Source: an uncultured Eubacteriales bacterium
GTDB taxonomy: Bacteria > Bacillota > Clostridia > Oscillospirales > CAG-272
Direction of reading: 5' to 3'
Assembly (NCBI GenBank): GCA_934447715.1
Contig: CAKSER010000026.1
Location: forward strand, 1-23,548
Length of the DNA stretch: 23,548 nucleotides
The notes beneath the pieces are model-generated. The model saw nothing but the letters and a program-made list of their open reading frames with translations, searched no databases and was not told the origin of the DNA. The translations under genes and the position numbers were made by a program. This document shows, in pieces, positions 21,885 through 23,548 of this stretch. Each line of letters starts with the position of its first letter. Position 1 is the stretch's first letter.

Positions 21885-22265
21885 GAACCGATTCGTGCAT
21901 CCGCGCCGTATCACGCCGAAAGGTATTACGGTGAGGAAAGTCCGGGCTTCACAGAGCAGGGTAACTGATAACGTCAGCCGGAGGCGACTCCCGGGAAAGT
22001 GCAACAGAAATAAACCGCCTTGTTTTCAAGGTAAGGATGGAAAGGCGAGGTAAGAGCTCACCGGCATTATGGTAACATGATGCAACTGTAAACCCTACCC
22101 GATGCAACACCCCATAACGAGTGGCGAAAGCCGTATTTGCTCGATATATACTCGAAGGGTGGCACAGAGCTTTGCGGCGACGCAAAGCCAAGATAGATGG
22201 ATGCAACGTTTGCGAAATCCGATCAGTTCGCAAATACGACATAACCCGGCTTACAGAGTCGGTTC
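21885..22265 (+). ncRNA. rnpB: RNase P RNA, A-type
   Basis: The catalytic RNA of RNase P, which removes 5' leaders from pre-tRNAs. The ends pair as helix P1: GAACCGATTC (21885-21894) with GAGTCGGTTC (22256-22265), including one G-U. The universally conserved core is present: GAGGAAAGTCCGGGCTTCA near 21933, then GGTAAGAGCTCACCGG, GTAAACCCTACCCGATGCAA and AGATAGATGGATGCA. ATAACCCGGCTTACAG near 22241 is the 3' strand of P4 and its flanks. The order and the GGTAAGAGC...CACC hairpin match the ancestral A-type (as in E. coli and Clostridia), not the B. subtilis B-type. Length is about 381 bases. Several short reading frames over it are meaningless. Ends are inferred from P1 pairing and the promoter. 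Confidence 0.96.
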
Positions 22266-22284
22266 GGATCGGCAATAAAAAAGC

Positions 22285-22328
22285 AAAATCCGAATTCATT
22301 GGGCTTTCCAAATGAATTCGGATTTTTG
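22285..22328 (+). terminator. Intrinsic terminator of rnpB
   Basis: Perfect 16-bp stem AAAATCCGAATTCATT / AATGAATTCGGATTTT (22285-22300 with 22311-22326) ending in a T-run. It may also act on the convergent histidine kinase transcript, since A-runs lie on the left side. Confidence 0.92.
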
Positions 22329-22384
22329 TGTTTTTCACACTGCTTTATTTCTATTTCCGGGGTTTTGCGTGTTGAAAATTAATG

Positions 22385-23548
22385 TTATTGATCTATTTTA
22401 AGCTCAAGCCAAAAGCTGCTTCCGACACCGACAGTACTTTCGACTCCGCAGCTTCCGTCAAGGAGATTCATTACTTTTTTTACAATCGAAAGTCCAAGAC
22501 CGCTTCCGACAGAGTCGCGCTTGTGCGTTTTGTCTACCTTGTAATATCTGTCCCAGATCAGAGGAAGATCCTCTTTCGAAATCCCCTCTCCCGTGTCGTT
22601 AACCGATATTCTGACCCTTTCCGGTTTCTGATCATCAGAGAAAATCACCGTTTGTGTGACTGTGATTTTCTTATCCGTGCCGGTGTGTGTGATTGCATTG
22701 CATAAAAGGTTGTAGAATGCCTGTAAAAACAGGGTTTTGTCCGAATTTACAAACACCTTACAGCCGTTTTGCTCGAACGAGATTGAATATCCGTCCTTTT
22801 CGGTAAACTTGCCGTACCTTTCAATTGTGACGGAAATTGCGTCGGTAAGGTCGAATTCCTCGGGATTCAGCTCAACATTTCCGGACTCAAGCTTTGAAAT
22901 ATCAAGCATCGCGTTGACAAGAGATGTAAGCCGCTGTGCCTCGTCTATAATGACCTGAACATTTTCCGGAGTGTTTTCACCCGGTATATCGCGCATGACC
23001 TCACCGTAGCCGGAAATCAGCGTGAGCGGCGTACGCAGGTCGTGGGATACGTTTGCAATAAGCTCCTTTCTTAGACTGTCTACCTTGGAAAGCTCGGATG
23101 CCGCATGAGAAAGGGAATTGCCAAGCTCTGCAATTTCTCTGTAGCCGTCGCCCGAAAAATCCGCATCATAATTGCCCTGAGCAAGCTCCTTTGCAGATTT
23201 GTTCATTCTGATTATCGGGGAGGATACCCTGTTTGAAAGATACAGCGCCAAAAGCAGCGCAAGCAGGGTCATCAGAATCGAAATCGCAATAAGAATGACA
23301 TTCAGCGTTCTTACTGTCGCTCCGACGGGAGATACTACAGAGTTTAAAATGATCAGAATCGTGTTTCCGTCTGCATCGGCTGTCACCTCGGAAAAGATCA
23401 TGTAAACGTCGTTGTCGCCGTTTTGACCTACCGCACTGTCGATGCTGTTGAACTTTGAGTGATCCGAATCATAGCTGAAAAACTGAAGCGAGCTTCCGCC
23501 GTTTTCGGCAGCGGATCTGTAAAGGGTAAAAACTCCACTGTCTGCCAT
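22385..23548 (-). CDS. HAMP sensor histidine kinase (5' end cut by window edge)
   Basis: The membrane sensor of a two-component system; it autophosphorylates a histidine and passes the phosphate to a response regulator, presumably encoded beyond the right edge. The visible 387 residues begin in the extracytoplasmic sensor. They continue with a second membrane helix (VILIAISILMTLLALLLALYL), a HAMP domain (SNRVSSPIIRMNKSAKELAQ on) and the HisKA dimerisation domain with H-box NVSHDLRTPLT. The ATPase domain follows: N-box NLLCNAITHT, G1 DTGEGI, F-box LPLIWDRYYK and G2 GSGLGLSI. The ATG at the very edge is probably internal, because the first membrane helix is missing. The resemblance is to PhoR/ResE-type kinases; the stimulus is unknown. 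Confidence 0.93.
   Translation of the reverse strand: MADSGVFTLYRSAAENGGSSLQFFSYDSDHSKFNSIDSAVGQNGDNDVYMIFSEVTADADGNTILIILNSVVSPVGATVRTLNVILIAISILMTLLALLLALYLSNRVSSPIIRMNKSAKELAQGNYDADFSGDGYREIAELGNSLSHAASELSKVDSLRKELIANVSHDLRTPLTLISGYGEVMRDIPGENTPENVQVIIDEAQRLTSLVNAMLDISKLESGNVELNPEEFDLTDAISVTIERYGKFTEKDGYSISFEQNGCKVFVNSDKTLFLQAFYNLLCNAITHTGTDKKITVTQTVIFSDDQKPERVRISVNDTGEGISKEDLPLIWDRYYKVDKTHKRDSVGSGLGLSIVKKVMNLLDGSCGVESTVGVGSSFWLELKIDQ

Noticed and set aside
21652..22338. Reading frames of 60-133 codons over the RNase P RNA
   Set aside because: The region is a structural RNA with paired ends and conserved core; the frames have no coding support.

Overview
The window looks like chromosomal DNA of a Gram-positive Clostridia member, probably Oscillospirales/Ruminococcaceae-like. 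The grounds are an A-type RNase P RNA, DUF3793 and DUF2325 proteins, sortase-type tails of the SPKTG kind, lipobox lipoproteins, strong sigma-A promoters (TTGACA-17-TATAAT) and purine-rich ribosome binding sites. All assignments come from reading the sequence; no database search was run.

Layout. 1-2.8 kb: the 3' end of an unrecognised gene with a PCP-reductase-like tail, a NagD-type HAD phosphatase, greA (minus) and a thiamine pyrophosphokinase, separated by strong terminators. 2.8-5.9 kb (minus): a copper P-type ATPase whose last 69 residues form a second heavy-metal domain with its own ribosome binding site and in-frame ATG (a probable nested CopZ), then a small XRE-type regulator. 6.0-9.3 kb (minus): an apparent operon read SF0329-like protein, LOG-family protein, trpS, DUF4097 lipoprotein, driven by one clear promoter. 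9.3-11.4 kb (plus): a strong promoter, a structured leader resembling a guanidine-IV (mepA) riboswitch with terminator, a decayed cytidylate-kinase-like gene and a translationally coupled MATE exporter.

11.4-14.1 kb (minus): AraC regulator, then DUF2325, DUF3793 and flavodoxin genes. Near-identical inverted repeats (AGTTAG-N6-CTAACT) lie upstream of both the AraC gene and the DUF2325 gene, suggesting one, probably metal-responsive, regulator. 14.2-17.7 kb (plus): an accessory patch. It holds an intact TetR-type promoter/operator and the first codons of a TetR gene, fused to the 3' part of a surface-protein gene; then a 36-bp palindrome and a complete wall-anchored beta-helix surface protein.

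17.9-19.7 kb: gdhA (glutamate dehydrogenase) with a perfect consensus promoter, a long leader with an attenuator-like fold and a highly structured 3' region. 19.7-21.8 kb (minus): a large lipoprotein with a propeller-like region and an HExxH metallopeptidase-like domain. 21.85-22.33 kb: rnpB with consensus promoter and terminator. 22.4 kb to the end (minus): the C-terminal part of a HAMP sensor histidine kinase cut by the window edge.

The most interesting items are the nested CopZ start, the leader/decayed kinase/MATE unit, the paired operators on the AraC and flavodoxin-DUF3793-DUF2325 units, and the TetR-adhesin fusion. No CRISPR array, tRNA, insertion sequence or phage gene was seen.
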